DNA of 64,000 nucleotides, from NCBI RefSeq assembly GCF_000819805.1, contig NZ_CDCE01000037.1, positions 279,734-343,733 on the forward strand, written 5' to 3'. Source of the DNA: Aeromonas diversa CDC 2478-85. Lineage in GTDB: Bacteria; Pseudomonadota; Gammaproteobacteria; Enterobacterales; Aeromonadaceae. The notes beneath the pieces were generated by a model, which had not been told where the DNA came from, searched no databases, and saw only the letters and a program-made list of their open reading frames with translations. The position numbers were made by a program, and so were the translations under genes. Of the stretch, positions 50,040 to 59,202 are shown in pieces; positions within the stretch are counted from its first letter, which is position 1; every line of letters begins with the position of its first letter.

Positions 50040-52850
50040 ATGCATAACGGCGTGATGAAGGCCTGGTTGGAGTCATCTCACCTGGCTGGTGCGAATGCAA
50101 GCTACATAGAGGATTTGTACGAATCCTTCCTAGAAAATCCCGACTCCGTTGCCGAAGAGTGGCGCACCCTGTTTGCGGGGCTGCCTCAGGTCAATGGCCA
50201 TGCAGTCGAACAACCCCACTCCCGCGTCAAGGATTATTTCCGTCGCCTTGCCAAGGATACCTCCCGCTTCAGTGCACCCGTCTCAGACCCCGAGGTGGAT
50301 GCCAAGCAGGTTCGCGTCCTGCAACTCATCAACGCCTTCCGCTTCCGTGGTCACCAGAATGCCAATCTGGATCCCCTCGGTCTGTGGCAGCGCGAGCCGG
50401 TCGCCGAACTCGAACCGGCATTTCATAACCTGCAGGGGGCCGATCTCGACGCCACCTTCAACGTCGGCTCTTACGCCATCGGTCGCGAGACCATGGTGCT
50501 CGCCGATCTCTACGCCTCCCTGAAGAAGACTTACTGCGGCAGCATAGGCGCCGACTACATGCACCTCACCTCGACCGAGGAGAAGCGCTGGTTGCAGCAG
50601 CGGCTCGAGTCTATCGAAGGGAAGGGGACCTACACCCTCGAGGAGAAGACCCGCTTCCTCGAGAGCCTGACCGCCGCCGAAGGGCTGGAGAAATACCTGG
50701 GGGCCAAGTTCCCTGGCGCCAAGCGCTTCTCCCTGGAAGGGGGCGATGCCATGGTGCCCATGCTCAAAGAATTGATCCGCCGCGCCGGTGAGCAGGGCTG
50801 CAAAGAGGCCGTGATCGGCATGGCCCACCGCGGCCGCCTCAACGTGCTCATCAACGTACTGGGCAAACGCGCCCAGGAGCTGTTCGACGAGTTTGCCGGC
50901 AAGCACGGCGAGTCCTGGGGCACGGGCGACGTGAAGTACCACATGGGCTTCTCGTCCGATTTCGCCACCCCGGGCGGCAACGTTCACCTGGCACTGGCCT
51001 TCAACCCGTCTCACCTCGAGATCGTCAACCCCGTGGTCATCGGATCTGTGCGTGCCCGCATGGACCGCCGCGGTGACAAGGACGGCTCGACCGTACTGCC
51101 CATCACCATCCACGGCGATTCGGCCATGGCCGGTCAGGGGGTGGTGGCTGAAACCTTCAACATGTCTCTGACCCGTGCCTATGGCGTCGGCGGCACTGTG
51201 CGCATCGTGATCAACAACCAGGTGGGCTTCACCACCTCCTATCATCGCGATCTGCGCTCTACCGAATACTGTACCGATATCGCCAAGGCGGTGCAGGCCC
51301 CGGTGCTGCACGTCAACGGGGACGACCCGGAAGCCGTGGTGCTGGTGACCCAGATTGCCCTGGATTACCGCAACACCTTCAAGCGCGACGTGGTGATCGA
51401 ACTGGTCTGCTACCGCCGTCACGGCCACAACGAGGCCGACGAGCCGAGCGCCACCCAGCCCTTGATGTACCAGAAGATCAAGCAGCACCCGACCCCGCGC
51501 AAGATCTACGCCGATCAGCTGGTGGCCGAAGGCAGCATCACCCAGGAGTTGGCCACCACCTTGGTCAACGACTATCGCGACACCCTGGATCGCGGCGATC
51601 GGGTGAGCAAGGAGTGGCGCCCGATGGAGCTGCACTCCGTCGACTGGACCCCCTACCTCGGTCATGACTGGAACATGGCCTATGACAGCTCTGTGCCGAT
51701 GGATCACCTCAAGGCCCTCGGCGAGCGGGTGAGCCAGTATCCGGCGACCCATGTGCTGCAGCGCCAGGTCGAGAAGATCTACGAAGACCGTCGCCTGATG
51801 GCCGCCGGCGAGAAGCTGGTCGACTGGGGCTTCGCCGAGACCCTGGCCTACGCCACCCTGGTGGACAAGGGGTCGCGCATTCGCTTCACCGGTGAAGACT
51901 CCGGTCGTGGCACCTTCTTCCACCGCCACGCCGTGCTGCACAGCCAGACCGACGCCAGCACCTATACCCCGCTGTGCAACCTGCACGAGAAGCAGGGACC
52001 GTTCGAGATTTACGACTCTGTGCTCACCGAGAACGCGGTGCTGGCCTTCGAATACGGTTACGCCAGTGCCGAGCCGGCCGGCCTCACCATCTGGGAAGCC
52101 CAGTTCGGTGACTTCGCCAACTGTGCCCAGGTGGTCGTGGATCAGTTCCTCTCCTCCGGCGAGCAGAAGTGGGGCCGGATGTGCGGCCTGACCATGCTGC
52201 TGCCGCACGGTTATGAAGGGCAGGGCCCGGAGCACTCCTCCGCCCGTCTCGAGCGCTATCTGCAGATGTGTGCCCAGCACAACATGCAGGTGTGTGTGCC
52301 CTCCACTCCGGCTCAGGTGTTCCACATGTTGCGCCGTCAGGTAGTGCGCCCGATGCGCCGTCCGCTCATCGTGATGACGCCCAAATCCCTGCTGCGCCAC
52401 CCGCTGGCGGTGAGCAAGCTCGAGGAACTCGCCGAAGGCACCTTCCAGAACGCCATCGGCGAGATCGATGCGCTGGATCCGAAGGGTGTCAAGCGCGTGG
52501 TGTTCTGCTCCGGCAAGGTCTACTACGACCTGCTCGATGCCCGTCGCAAGGCCGAGCAGCAGGACGTGGCCCTGGTGCGAATTGAGCAGCTCTACCCCTT
52601 CCCGGAAGAGGAAGTGCGCGCCATCCTGGCCGACTATGCCCACGTCACCGATTTCGTCTGGTGTCAGGAAGAGCCGCAGAACCAGGGCGCCTGGTACAGC
52701 ACTCGTCACCATTACGACAGCGTGCTGCCGGCCGGCGCCACCCTGACCTACGCCGGACGTCCGGCCTCCGCCTCGCCGGCGGTGGGGTATATCTCGGTTC
52801 ATATGAAGCAGCAGAAGGCGTTGGTAGATGACGCCCTGACCCTGGCCTAA
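50040..52850 (+). CDS. sucA: 2-oxoglutarate dehydrogenase E1
   Basis: The thiamine-diphosphate E1 decarboxylates 2-oxoglutarate and succinylates the lipoyl group of SucB. It has 936 aa (E. coli 933). Blocks include SSHLAGANASYIEDLYESFL (E2-binding N-terminus), MAHRGRLNVLINVLGK, HGDSAMAGQGVVAETFNMS (cofactor site), VCYRRHGHNEADEPSATQP and LPHGYEGQGPEHSSARLERYLQ. The gene is 106 bp after sdhB, without an obvious terminator, so some sdh transcription probably reads through, as in E. coli. Confidence 0.97.
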   Translation: MHNGVMKAWLESSHLAGANASYIEDLYESFLENPDSVAEEWRTLFAGLPQVNGHAVEQPHSRVKDYFRRLAKDTSRFSAPVSDPEVDAKQVRVLQLINAFRFRGHQNANLDPLGLWQREPVAELEPAFHNLQGADLDATFNVGSYAIGRETMVLADLYASLKKTYCGSIGADYMHLTSTEEKRWLQQRLESIEGKGTYTLEEKTRFLESLTAAEGLEKYLGAKFPGAKRFSLEGGDAMVPMLKELIRRAGEQGCKEAVIGMAHRGRLNVLINVLGKRAQELFDEFAGKHGESWGTGDVKYHMGFSSDFATPGGNVHLALAFNPSHLEIVNPVVIGSVRARMDRRGDKDGSTVLPITIHGDSAMAGQGVVAETFNMSLTRAYGVGGTVRIVINNQVGFTTSYHRDLRSTEYCTDIAKAVQAPVLHVNGDDPEAVVLVTQIALDYRNTFKRDVVIELVCYRRHGHNEADEPSATQPLMYQKIKQHPTPRKIYADQLVAEGSITQELATTLVNDYRDTLDRGDRVSKEWRPMELHSVDWTPYLGHDWNMAYDSSVPMDHLKALGERVSQYPATHVLQRQVEKIYEDRRLMAAGEKLVDWGFAETLAYATLVDKGSRIRFTGEDSGRGTFFHRHAVLHSQTDASTYTPLCNLHEKQGPFEIYDSVLTENAVLAFEYGYASAEPAGLTIWEAQFGDFANCAQVVVDQFLSSGEQKWGRMCGLTMLLPHGYEGQGPEHSSARLERYLQMCAQHNMQVCVPSTPAQVFHMLRRQVVRPMRRPLIVMTPKSLLRHPLAVSKLEELAEGTFQNAIGEIDALDPKGVKRVVFCSGKVYYDLLDARRKAEQQDVALVRIEQLYPFPEEEVRAILADYAHVTDFVWCQEEPQNQGAWYSTRHHYDSVLPAGATLTYAGRPASASPAVGYISVHMKQQKALVDDALTLA

Positions 52851-52882
52851 GCCACAGGAAGAAGTAAAAGGAATCAAGCAAG

Positions 52883-54064
52883 ATGACTATCGATATCAAG
52901 GTACCCGACCTGCCGGAATCTGTGGCTGATGCCACCATCGCCACCTGGCACAAGAAGCCGGGCGACATGGTGACCCGTGACGAGGTCCTGGTGGACATCG
53001 AAACCGACAAGGTCGTGCTGGAGGTGCCGGCACCGGACTCTGGCGTACTGGCCGAGATCCTCGAAGGGGAGGGCTCCACCGTCCTGGCCCGCCAGCTGAT
53101 CGCCAAGATCAACCCGGCCGCCGTGGCCGGTGAAGAGACCAAGGCCAAACCGGCTGAGCCGGTCGAGAGCGATGACGCCCTGAGCCCTTCGGTGCGCCGC
53201 CTGGTGGCCGAGCACGGCATCGACGTGAGCAAGGTGACCGGCACCGGTAAGGGCGGTCGCGTCACCAAGGAAGACGTGGAAGCCTTCATCAAGGGTGGCG
53301 ACAAGCCGGCTGCCGCAGCGGCGCCGGTCGCCGCGGCCACCGCCTCCGTGGCCCCGCTGGCCGGTCGCAGCGAGAAGCGCGTGCCCATGACCCGTCTGCG
53401 CAAGCGCATCGCCGAGCGTCTGCTGGAAGCGAAGAACACCACCGCCATGCTGACCACCTTCAACGAGGTCAACATGGGCCCCATCATGGCCCTGCGCAAG
53501 CAGTATGGTGAGACCTTCGAGAAGCGCCACGGCATCAAGCTCGGCTTCATGTCCTTCTACGTCAAGGCCGTGGTCGAGGCGCTCAAGCGCTACCCCGAGG
53601 TCAACGCCTCCCTGGACGGTGACGATATCGTCTATCACAACTACTTCGACGTCAGCATCGCCGTCTCCACCCCCCGTGGCCTGGTGACCCCGGTGCTGCG
53701 CGATGCCGACGTGCTGAGCCTGGCTGACATCGAGAAGGCCATCAAGGAATTGGCGGGCAAGGGCCGTGACGGCAAGCTGACCGTCGAAGAGCTGACCGGT
53801 GGCAACTTCACCATCACCAACGGTGGTGTGTTCGGCTCCCTGATGTCGACCCCCATCATCAACCCGCCCCAGAGCGCCATCCTGGGCATGCACAAGATCC
53901 AGGACAGACCCATGGCCGTCGACGGCAAGGTGGAAATCCTGCCGATGATGTACCTGGCCCTCTCCTACGATCACCGTCTCATCGACGGTCGCGAGTCGGT
54001 CGGTTTCCTGGTCTCCATCAAGGAGCTGCTGGAAGATCCGACCCGCCTGCTGCTGGACGTGTGA
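52883..54064 (+). CDS. sucB: Dihydrolipoyl succinyltransferase (E2 of 2-oxoglutarate dehydrogenase)
   Basis: The 393-aa core subunit (E. coli 405) has an N-terminal lipoyl domain with the lipoylated lysine K43 in [11 protein letters not shown], an Ala/Glu linker, a peripheral subunit-binding domain near 105-140 ([19 protein letters not shown]), another linker, and the 24-mer catalytic domain ending with [16 protein letters not shown], which contains the catalytic His and Asp. The third subunit, lpd, is not here. Confidence 0.96.
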   Translation: MTIDIKVPDLPESVADATIATWHKKPGDMVTRDEVLVDIETDKVVLEVPAPDSGVLAEILEGEGSTVLARQLIAKINPAAVAGEETKAKPAEPVESDDALSPSVRRLVAEHGIDVSKVTGTGKGGRVTKEDVEAFIKGGDKPAAAAAPVAAATASVAPLAGRSEKRVPMTRLRKRIAERLLEAKNTTAMLTTFNEVNMGPIMALRKQYGETFEKRHGIKLGFMSFYVKAVVEALKRYPEVNASLDGDDIVYHNYFDVSIAVSTPRGLVTPVLRDADVLSLADIEKAIKELAGKGRDGKLTVEELTGGNFTITNGGVFGSLMSTPIINPPQSAILGMHKIQDRPMAVDGKVEILPMMYLALSYDHRLIDGRESVGFLVSIKELLEDPTRLLLDV

Positions 54065-54156
54065 GCACAACGATAATGAGGGGCCGCCAAGGCCCCCTTC
54101 ACGGGGATTGAGAAACACCCCATACGGAAATACCTACAAATACGGATAGAGCATCT

Positions 54157-55323
54157 ATGAATCTGCATGAGTATCAGGCAAAACAGCTGTTTGCCGAATA
54201 TGGCCTGCCGGTCTCCGAAGGCTACGCCTGCGCTACCCCGCAAGAAGCCGCCGAGGCTGCCGACAAGATTGGCGGCAATACCTGGGTTGTGAAGTGTCAG
54301 GTCCACGCCGGTGGCCGTGGCAAGGCCGGTGGCGTCAAGCTGGCCAAGAGCAAGGACGAGATCCGTGCCTTCGCCCAAAACTGGCTGGGCAAGAACCTGG
54401 TGACCTACCAGACTGACGCCAACGGTCAGCCGGTCACCAAGATCCTGGTCGAGTCCTGCACCGACATCGCCAAAGAGCTCTATCTGGGCGCCGTGGTTGA
54501 CCGTGGCACCCGCCGCGTGGTCTTCATGGCCTCGACCGAGGGTGGCGTGGAGATCGAGAAAGTCGCCCACGAAACCCCGCACCTGATCCACAAGGCAACC
54601 CTGGATCCGCTGGTCGGTCCGCAGCCTTACCAGGCTCGCGAGCTGGCCTTCAAGCTGGGTCTGGTCGGCGATCAGATCAAGCAGTTCACCAAGATCTTCA
54701 TGGGCCTGGGCCAGATGTTCCTGGACTGCGACTTCGCCCTGCTGGAAATCAACCCCCTGGTCATCACCGATAAGGGCAACCTGCACTGCCTGGATGGCAA
54801 GATCAACATCGACGCCAACGCCCTCTATCGCCAGCCCAAGCTGCGCGAGATGCACGATCCGTCCCAGGATGATCCCCGCGAAGCGCACGCCGCCCAGTGG
54901 GAGCTCAACTATGTGGCGCTGGATGGCAACATCGGTTGCATGGTCAACGGCGCGGGTCTGGCCATGGGCACCATGGACATCGTCAACCTGCACGGTGGTT
55001 CACCGGCCAACTTCCTGGACGTCGGCGGTGGCGCCACCAAGGAGCGCGTGACCGAGGCATTCAAGATCATCCTCTCCGACAGCAACGTCAAAGCCGTGCT
55101 GGTCAACATCTTCGGCGGTATCGTGCGTTGTGACATGATCGCCGAAGGCATCATCGGCGCCGTGAAGGAAGTGGGCGTCAAGGTCCCCGTGGTGGTGCGC
55201 CTTGAAGGCAACAACGCCGAGCTGGGCGGTATCAAGCTGGCCGAGAGTGGCCTCAACATCATTGCGGCCAAGAGTCTGACCGATGCCGCGCAGCAAGTGG
55301 TTAAAGCAGCGGAGGCCAACTGA
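54157..55323 (+). CDS. sucC: Succinyl-CoA synthetase beta subunit
   Basis: The 388-aa ATP-grasp subunit (E. coli 388) starts [34 protein letters not shown] is the nucleotide region, and GRC-equivalent [16 protein letters not shown] is conserved near 320. It binds the nucleotide and, with SucD, converts succinyl-CoA to succinate with substrate-level phosphorylation. The 92 bp before it hold a short GC-rich stem (ggggcc / ggcccc) with no clear T-run. Its stop overlaps the sucD start by one base. Confidence 0.97.
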   Translation: MNLHEYQAKQLFAEYGLPVSEGYACATPQEAAEAADKIGGNTWVVKCQVHAGGRGKAGGVKLAKSKDEIRAFAQNWLGKNLVTYQTDANGQPVTKILVESCTDIAKELYLGAVVDRGTRRVVFMASTEGGVEIEKVAHETPHLIHKATLDPLVGPQPYQARELAFKLGLVGDQIKQFTKIFMGLGQMFLDCDFALLEINPLVITDKGNLHCLDGKINIDANALYRQPKLREMHDPSQDDPREAHAAQWELNYVALDGNIGCMVNGAGLAMGTMDIVNLHGGSPANFLDVGGGATKERVTEAFKIILSDSNVKAVLVNIFGGIVRCDMIAEGIIGAVKEVGVKVPVVVRLEGNNAELGGIKLAESGLNIIAAKSLTDAAQQVVKAAEAN

Positions 55324-56195
55324 TGAGCGTTCTGATCAACAAAGACACCAAGGTGATCTGCCAGGGCTTTACCGGCGGTCAGGGCACTTTCCACTCCGAG
55401 CAGGCGCTCTCTTATGGTACCCAGCTGGTGGGCGGCGTCTCCCCGGGCAAGGGTGGTACCACCCACCTGGGCCTGCCGGTGTTCAACACCGTCCGTGACG
55501 CCGTGGACGCCACCGGTGCCACTGCCTCCGTCATCTATGTGCCGGCGCCGTTCTGCAAGGACGCCATCCTGGAAGCCATCGATGCCGGCATCAAGCTCAT
55601 CGTCACCATCACCGAAGGCATCCCGACCCTGGACATGCTGGACGTGAAGGTGAAGCTGCAGGAAACCGGCGTGCGCATGATCGGCCCCAACTGCCCGGGC
55701 GTCATCACCCCGGGTGAGTGCAAGATCGGCATCATGCCCGGCCACATCCACAAGCCGGGCAAGGTGGGCATCGTCTCCCGCTCCGGCACCCTGACCTACG
55801 AAGCGGTCAAGCAGACCACTGACGAAGGTTTTGGCCAGTCCACTTGCGTGGGCATCGGTGGTGACCCCATCCCGGGCTCCAACTTCATCGACATCCTGGA
55901 GATGTTCCAGAACGACCCGCAGACCGAAGCCATCGTGATGATCGGCGAGATCGGCGGTAACGCCGAGGAAGACGCGGCCGCCTATATCAAGGCCCACGTC
56001 ACCAAGCCGGTGGTCTCCTACATCGCGGGTGTCACCGCGCCTCCCGGCAAGCGGATGGGCCACGCCGGCGCCATCATCTCCGGTGGCAAGGGGACTGCCG
56101 CCGAGAAGTTTGCCGCCCTGGAAGACGCCGGTGTCAAAACCGTGCGCTCCCTGGCCGATATCGGCAAGGCCCTGCGTGAAGTGACTGGCTGGTAA
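55323..56195 (+). CDS. sucD: Succinyl-CoA synthetase alpha subunit
   Basis: A 290-aa subunit (E. coli 289) with the CoA-binding domain ([19 protein letters not shown]) and the phosphorylated histidine H247 in [14 protein letters not shown]. It starts inside the sucC stop codon (TGATG). It is the last gene of the sdh-suc run, followed by a strong terminator. Confidence 0.97.
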   Translation: MSVLINKDTKVICQGFTGGQGTFHSEQALSYGTQLVGGVSPGKGGTTHLGLPVFNTVRDAVDATGATASVIYVPAPFCKDAILEAIDAGIKLIVTITEGIPTLDMLDVKVKLQETGVRMIGPNCPGVITPGECKIGIMPGHIHKPGKVGIVSRSGTLTYEAVKQTTDEGFGQSTCVGIGGDPIPGSNFIDILEMFQNDPQTEAIVMIGEIGGNAEEDAAAYIKAHVTKPVVSYIAGVTAPPGKRMGHAGAIISGGKGTAAEKFAALEDAGVKTVRSLADIGKALREVTGW

Positions 56196-56220
56196 GCTCG
56201 TCCGCTGATGTATCAGCACA

Positions 56221-56251
56221 GATGCCGACCCTGGGGTCGGCATTTTTTTTC
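56221..56251 (+). terminator. Rho-independent terminator of sucABCD
   Basis: atgccgacc / ggtcggcat stem with a 4-nt loop and eight Ts, 25 bp after the sucD stop. Confidence 0.9.
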
Positions 56252-56362
56252 CGAGCCGCTGCCGGTTTCACCTGCCCGTTCGGGCATGAGAGCGGCAGTG
56301 GTTCCTCTTGCTCTCTCCTCTCGCTAGAATGCGCCCCTCGCTCATCATCTGGAAACGCTCCC

Positions 56363-57097
56363 ATGACCCAGGCTCCGGATCACTCGGTTAATCGCCTGCG
56401 CGCCGCTCGCCTTGCCCGCTCCACCCGCCCCTTTCTCGCCCGAGGCGGCAGCGTCAAGCGCTGCCCGGGCTGCCTGTTACAGCCCGGCCTCTGTGCCTGC
56501 CGGTTGCGCCCGATCATGCGCTCGCGCGCCGCGTTTTGCCTCATCATGTTCGATAGCGAGCCCCTCAAGCCGAGCAACACGGGACGCCTCATCGCCGATG
56601 TGCTGCCCGACTCGACCCATGCCTTCCTCTGGTCCCGTACCGAGCCGGATCCGGCGCTTCTGGCCCTGCTGGCCGATCCGGCCTATCAACCCTTTCTCAT
56701 CTTCCCCGATTGCGAGAAGGCGCCCGAGCGGGTGATCCATACCCCGGTGCTGGAGGAGGGGAGACGGCCGCTGTTCATCCTGCTCGACGGCACCTGGCGC
56801 GAGGCGCGCCGCATGGCCAACAAGAGCCCCTATCTCGACGCTTTTCCGGTGCTCTCGGTGCGCCCAGAACAGCTCTCGACCTATGGCATGCGCGTGGCGG
56901 CCCACGACGAGCACCTGTGCACCGCCGAGGTGGCCGCCTGTGTCTTGGAGAGTGCCGGCTTTGGGCGAGAGGGGGAGGCGCTGCAGCAGTGGTTTAACCT
57001 CTTCAGTTGCCGCTATCTGGCCGGAAAGTTGCGCCGTACTCCCGAGGATGAGGCCATCTGCCGAGCCCTGGAAGGCTGGCAATCCACTCATTCCTGA
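56363..57097 (+). CDS. tapT: tRNA-uridine aminocarboxypropyltransferase TapT (DTW domain)
   Basis: A 244-aa DTW-domain enzyme (E. coli TapT/YfiP 232 aa) that makes acp3U at tRNA position 47. A zinc-type cysteine cluster CPGCLLQPGLCAC lies near 35-45, and the family motif is DGTWREARRMANKSPYL, with DTW itself changed to DGTW. LSVRPEQLSTYGMR and TAEVAACVLE follow. ATG 56363 is chosen because the upstream frame runs through the terminator. Confidence 0.9.
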   Translation: MTQAPDHSVNRLRAARLARSTRPFLARGGSVKRCPGCLLQPGLCACRLRPIMRSRAAFCLIMFDSEPLKPSNTGRLIADVLPDSTHAFLWSRTEPDPALLALLADPAYQPFLIFPDCEKAPERVIHTPVLEEGRRPLFILLDGTWREARRMANKSPYLDAFPVLSVRPEQLSTYGMRVAAHDEHLCTAEVAACVLESAGFGREGEALQQWFNLFSCRYLAGKLRRTPEDEAICRALEGWQSTHS

Positions 57098-57183
57098 GTG
57101 GAATAGGTCCGCTGCCGCCGTTTCGCTGTGCAGGGGGGATCAACCGGAGTAACATCGCGCCATTGCTGAGGATGAGGTGAACG

Positions 57184-57957
57184 ATGGAAATGGAATTGAT
57201 GACCCTGGTGATGCTGCTCGGGGTTGCCCTCTTGGCCGGCTTTATCGACTCGATCGCCGGCGGTGGTGGCCTGCTCACCGTGCCGGCCCTGCTCGCCACC
57301 GGCATGTCGCCGGCGCTGGTGCTCGGGACCAACAAATTACAGAGCAGCTTCGGCTCCTTCTCTGCCACCCTCTTCTTTGCCCGCCGTGGCATGCTCGAAT
57401 GGCGCACCATTTGGCCTGCGGTGATCTGCACCTTCATCGGTGCCGCCGGGGGGGCGCTGGCGGTGCAGACCATAGACGCCGCGGTGCTCGAGCGCATCCT
57501 GCCCTTCCTGCTGGTGGCCTTCGCCTTCTATTTCTTCTTCTCGCCCAGGGTGAGCGACGCCGAGAGCCAGCGCCGTCTCGCCCCCTTGCCCTTTGCGCTG
57601 CTCGCCGGCGGGGGCGTGGGCTTCTACGATGGCTTCTTCGGGCCCGGAACCGGCTCCTTCTTCGCCATCGCCTTCATCGCTCTGGGGGGGTATGGCATGG
57701 CCCGTGCCACCGCCCACACCAAGCTGCTCAATTTTACCTCCAACATCGCCTCGCTGCTCTTCTTTGCCCTGGGGGGCAAGGTGGTGTGGAGTGTGGGGTT
57801 GGTCATGGCCGTCGGCCAGTTCCTGGGGGCCAGGCTGGGCTCTCGCCTGGTTATCAGCAAGGGGGTGAGGCTCATTCGCCCTCTGCTGGTCACCGTCTCT
57901 CTGATCATGTCCGTCAAGCTGTTGCTGGCGCACTACCCTCAGCTGCTCGCCATCTGA
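57184..57957 (+). CDS. TSUP-family membrane transporter (YfcA-like)
   Basis: The 257-aa product is a TauE/SafE (TSUP) permease with seven or eight helices; the family signature GFIDSIAGGGGLLTVPALL is at the N-terminus and GFYDGFFGPGTGSFFAIAF starts the second repeat near 145. It resembles E. coli YfcA (269 aa). Such proteins move sulfur-containing or organic anions; the substrate is unknown. GAGG lies before the ATG. Its end overlaps the opposing LysR gene by 19 bp. Confidence 0.9.
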   Translation: MEMELMTLVMLLGVALLAGFIDSIAGGGGLLTVPALLATGMSPALVLGTNKLQSSFGSFSATLFFARRGMLEWRTIWPAVICTFIGAAGGALAVQTIDAAVLERILPFLLVAFAFYFFFSPRVSDAESQRRLAPLPFALLAGGGVGFYDGFFGPGTGSFFAIAFIALGGYGMARATAHTKLLNFTSNIASLLFFALGGKVVWSVGLVMAVGQFLGARLGSRLVISKGVRLIRPLLVTVSLIMSVKLLLAHYPQLLAI

Positions 57958-58787
57958 AGCGAGCCAAAGTGGTGGCCGATGCCCTCCAGCAGCGTGACCA
58001 GCCGCTCTCGCTTGAGGGCGTTGGGTCGATAGATGAGGTGTAGGGGACGGGTGAGTCCTGGTAGGCGACGTCGTGGCTGCGCCTCATCCCCCAGTTTGCC
58101 GAGCAGACCCGCCGGCAGCAGCACGGGCGCGACGCCGGCGCGAGCAAGCTCGATGAGAGCCAGATAGGAGTCCAGCTGCATGCGCGGGCGCAGTCCCTGC
58201 TCGTGCAGCGTGGCGGCCAGATAGGCGTTGGAGGGGTTATCCAGCTCCATGGTCAGGATACCGCCCGAGAGCGCCTGGCTCTCATCCCCGACCAGATAGA
58301 AGGGTTCATCCATCAGGCGCTGGGTGAGTAGTCCGTGGCCGCTGGGAAGACGACCGGCGCAGATCCCGAGCAGGGCATCGCCGGAGCGCACTCGCTCGAT
58401 GATCACCGGCGTGTGGTGGGTCGAGAGGAGCAGGGCGCTGTCCTGGCGTTGCATATAGTGCGCGAAGAAGGGGGCCAGGTAACCGGCCAGCAGGGTCTCC
58501 GAGCAGGCCAGTGGCAGTGGCGTGTGATCGCTGAGTAGCCGATTGTCCGAGATTTCCCCTTTGAGCTCCTCGAGCAGCGGATTGACCCGGGTGAGCAGAT
58601 CCCGTGCGTCGGCCGTGAGACGGATGTGACGCCCGTCCGGCTCCACCAGGCGCTTGCCAATGCGCCCCTCTAGGTTGGCGATGCGTTTGCTGACCGCCGA
58701 CTGGCTGATATAGAGGCGGCTTCCCACCTTGCCCATGGTCCCTTCGCGGGCCAACAGATAGAGGGTTTCCAGTCCTTCCAGCAGCAT
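57939..58787 (-). CDS. LysR-family transcriptional regulator
   Basis: The 282-aa regulator has an N-terminal winged helix-turn-helix with GKVGSRLYISQSAVSKRIANLEGRIGKRL and a substrate domain with two alpha/beta lobes. Neighbouring upstream DNA is not a classical divergent target; the target is unknown. It overlaps the TSUP gene tail to tail, so it may not control it from this promoter. ATG 58787 has GGGAG at seven bases, better than the ATG 34 codons upstream. Confidence 0.85.
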   Translation of the reverse strand: MLLEGLETLYLLAREGTMGKVGSRLYISQSAVSKRIANLEGRIGKRLVEPDGRHIRLTADARDLLTRVNPLLEELKGEISDNRLLSDHTPLPLACSETLLAGYLAPFFAHYMQRQDSALLLSTHHTPVIIERVRSGDALLGICAGRLPSGHGLLTQRLMDEPFYLVGDESQALSGGILTMELDNPSNAYLAATLHEQGLRPRMQLDSYLALIELARAGVAPVLLPAGLLGKLGDEAQPRRRLPGLTRPLHLIYRPNALKRERLVTLLEGIGHHFGSLQMASS

Positions 58788-58998
58788 GATGACTCCCAAT
58801 ATGGCGTGTTGCCGCCACGTTAGGCCTTGATGGACTGCTCGGCAAGCGCGGCGTTCGAAACACAGTGGGATCCCCTGGCTCGTCGTCACCCCTTGTGACC
58901 CTGGTTGTCGTTGATGCGCCGCGTTCTCGCGTTTGGCGCGATCATCTGACTGTCACACACAGAGGCGATAGTGGCGAGAATCACCCAAGGAGAGAGTC

Positions 58999-59124
58999 AT
59001 GCGACATAAAAAGCGTCAACTGCGTCATCGTCAGCTCTGGTTTAGCCACTGGAATGGTCCGGTGTGGCACACGGCACCCAGCGAGACGGCGCAAAATCGC
59101 CAGATCCCTCACAGTTCCCGGTAA
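58999..59124 (+). CDS. Small basic protein, 41 aa, unknown function
   Basis: I do not recognise this gene. The ORF of 42 codons begins MRHKKRQLRHRQLWFSHWNG, is very rich in Arg, Lys and His, and has three Trp. An AAGGAG site precedes the ATG by 8 bp. It lies 78 bp upstream of the ybjD homologue on the same strand. A nucleic-acid-binding role is possible from composition only. The remaining gap (58788-58998) shows nothing else I can name. Confidence 0.55.
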   Translation: MRHKKRQLRHRQLWFSHWNGPVWHTAPSETAQNRQIPHSSR

Positions 59125-59202
59125 AGAGCCCTCTGCGCTCATAGGTTTTTGCGCCCGGCTTTGTCACTATTAGAGGAAAATGACTAGCCGGACCGCCCTT
59201 GA

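Noticed and set aside
50283..52877. An 864-codon minus-strand frame over sucA
   Set aside because: It lies entirely antisense to the full-length E1 subunit and has shadow-like composition.
54079..54098. Terminator-like stem between sucB and sucC
   Set aside because: Only six base pairs with no U-run, and sucABCD is expected to be cotranscribed.
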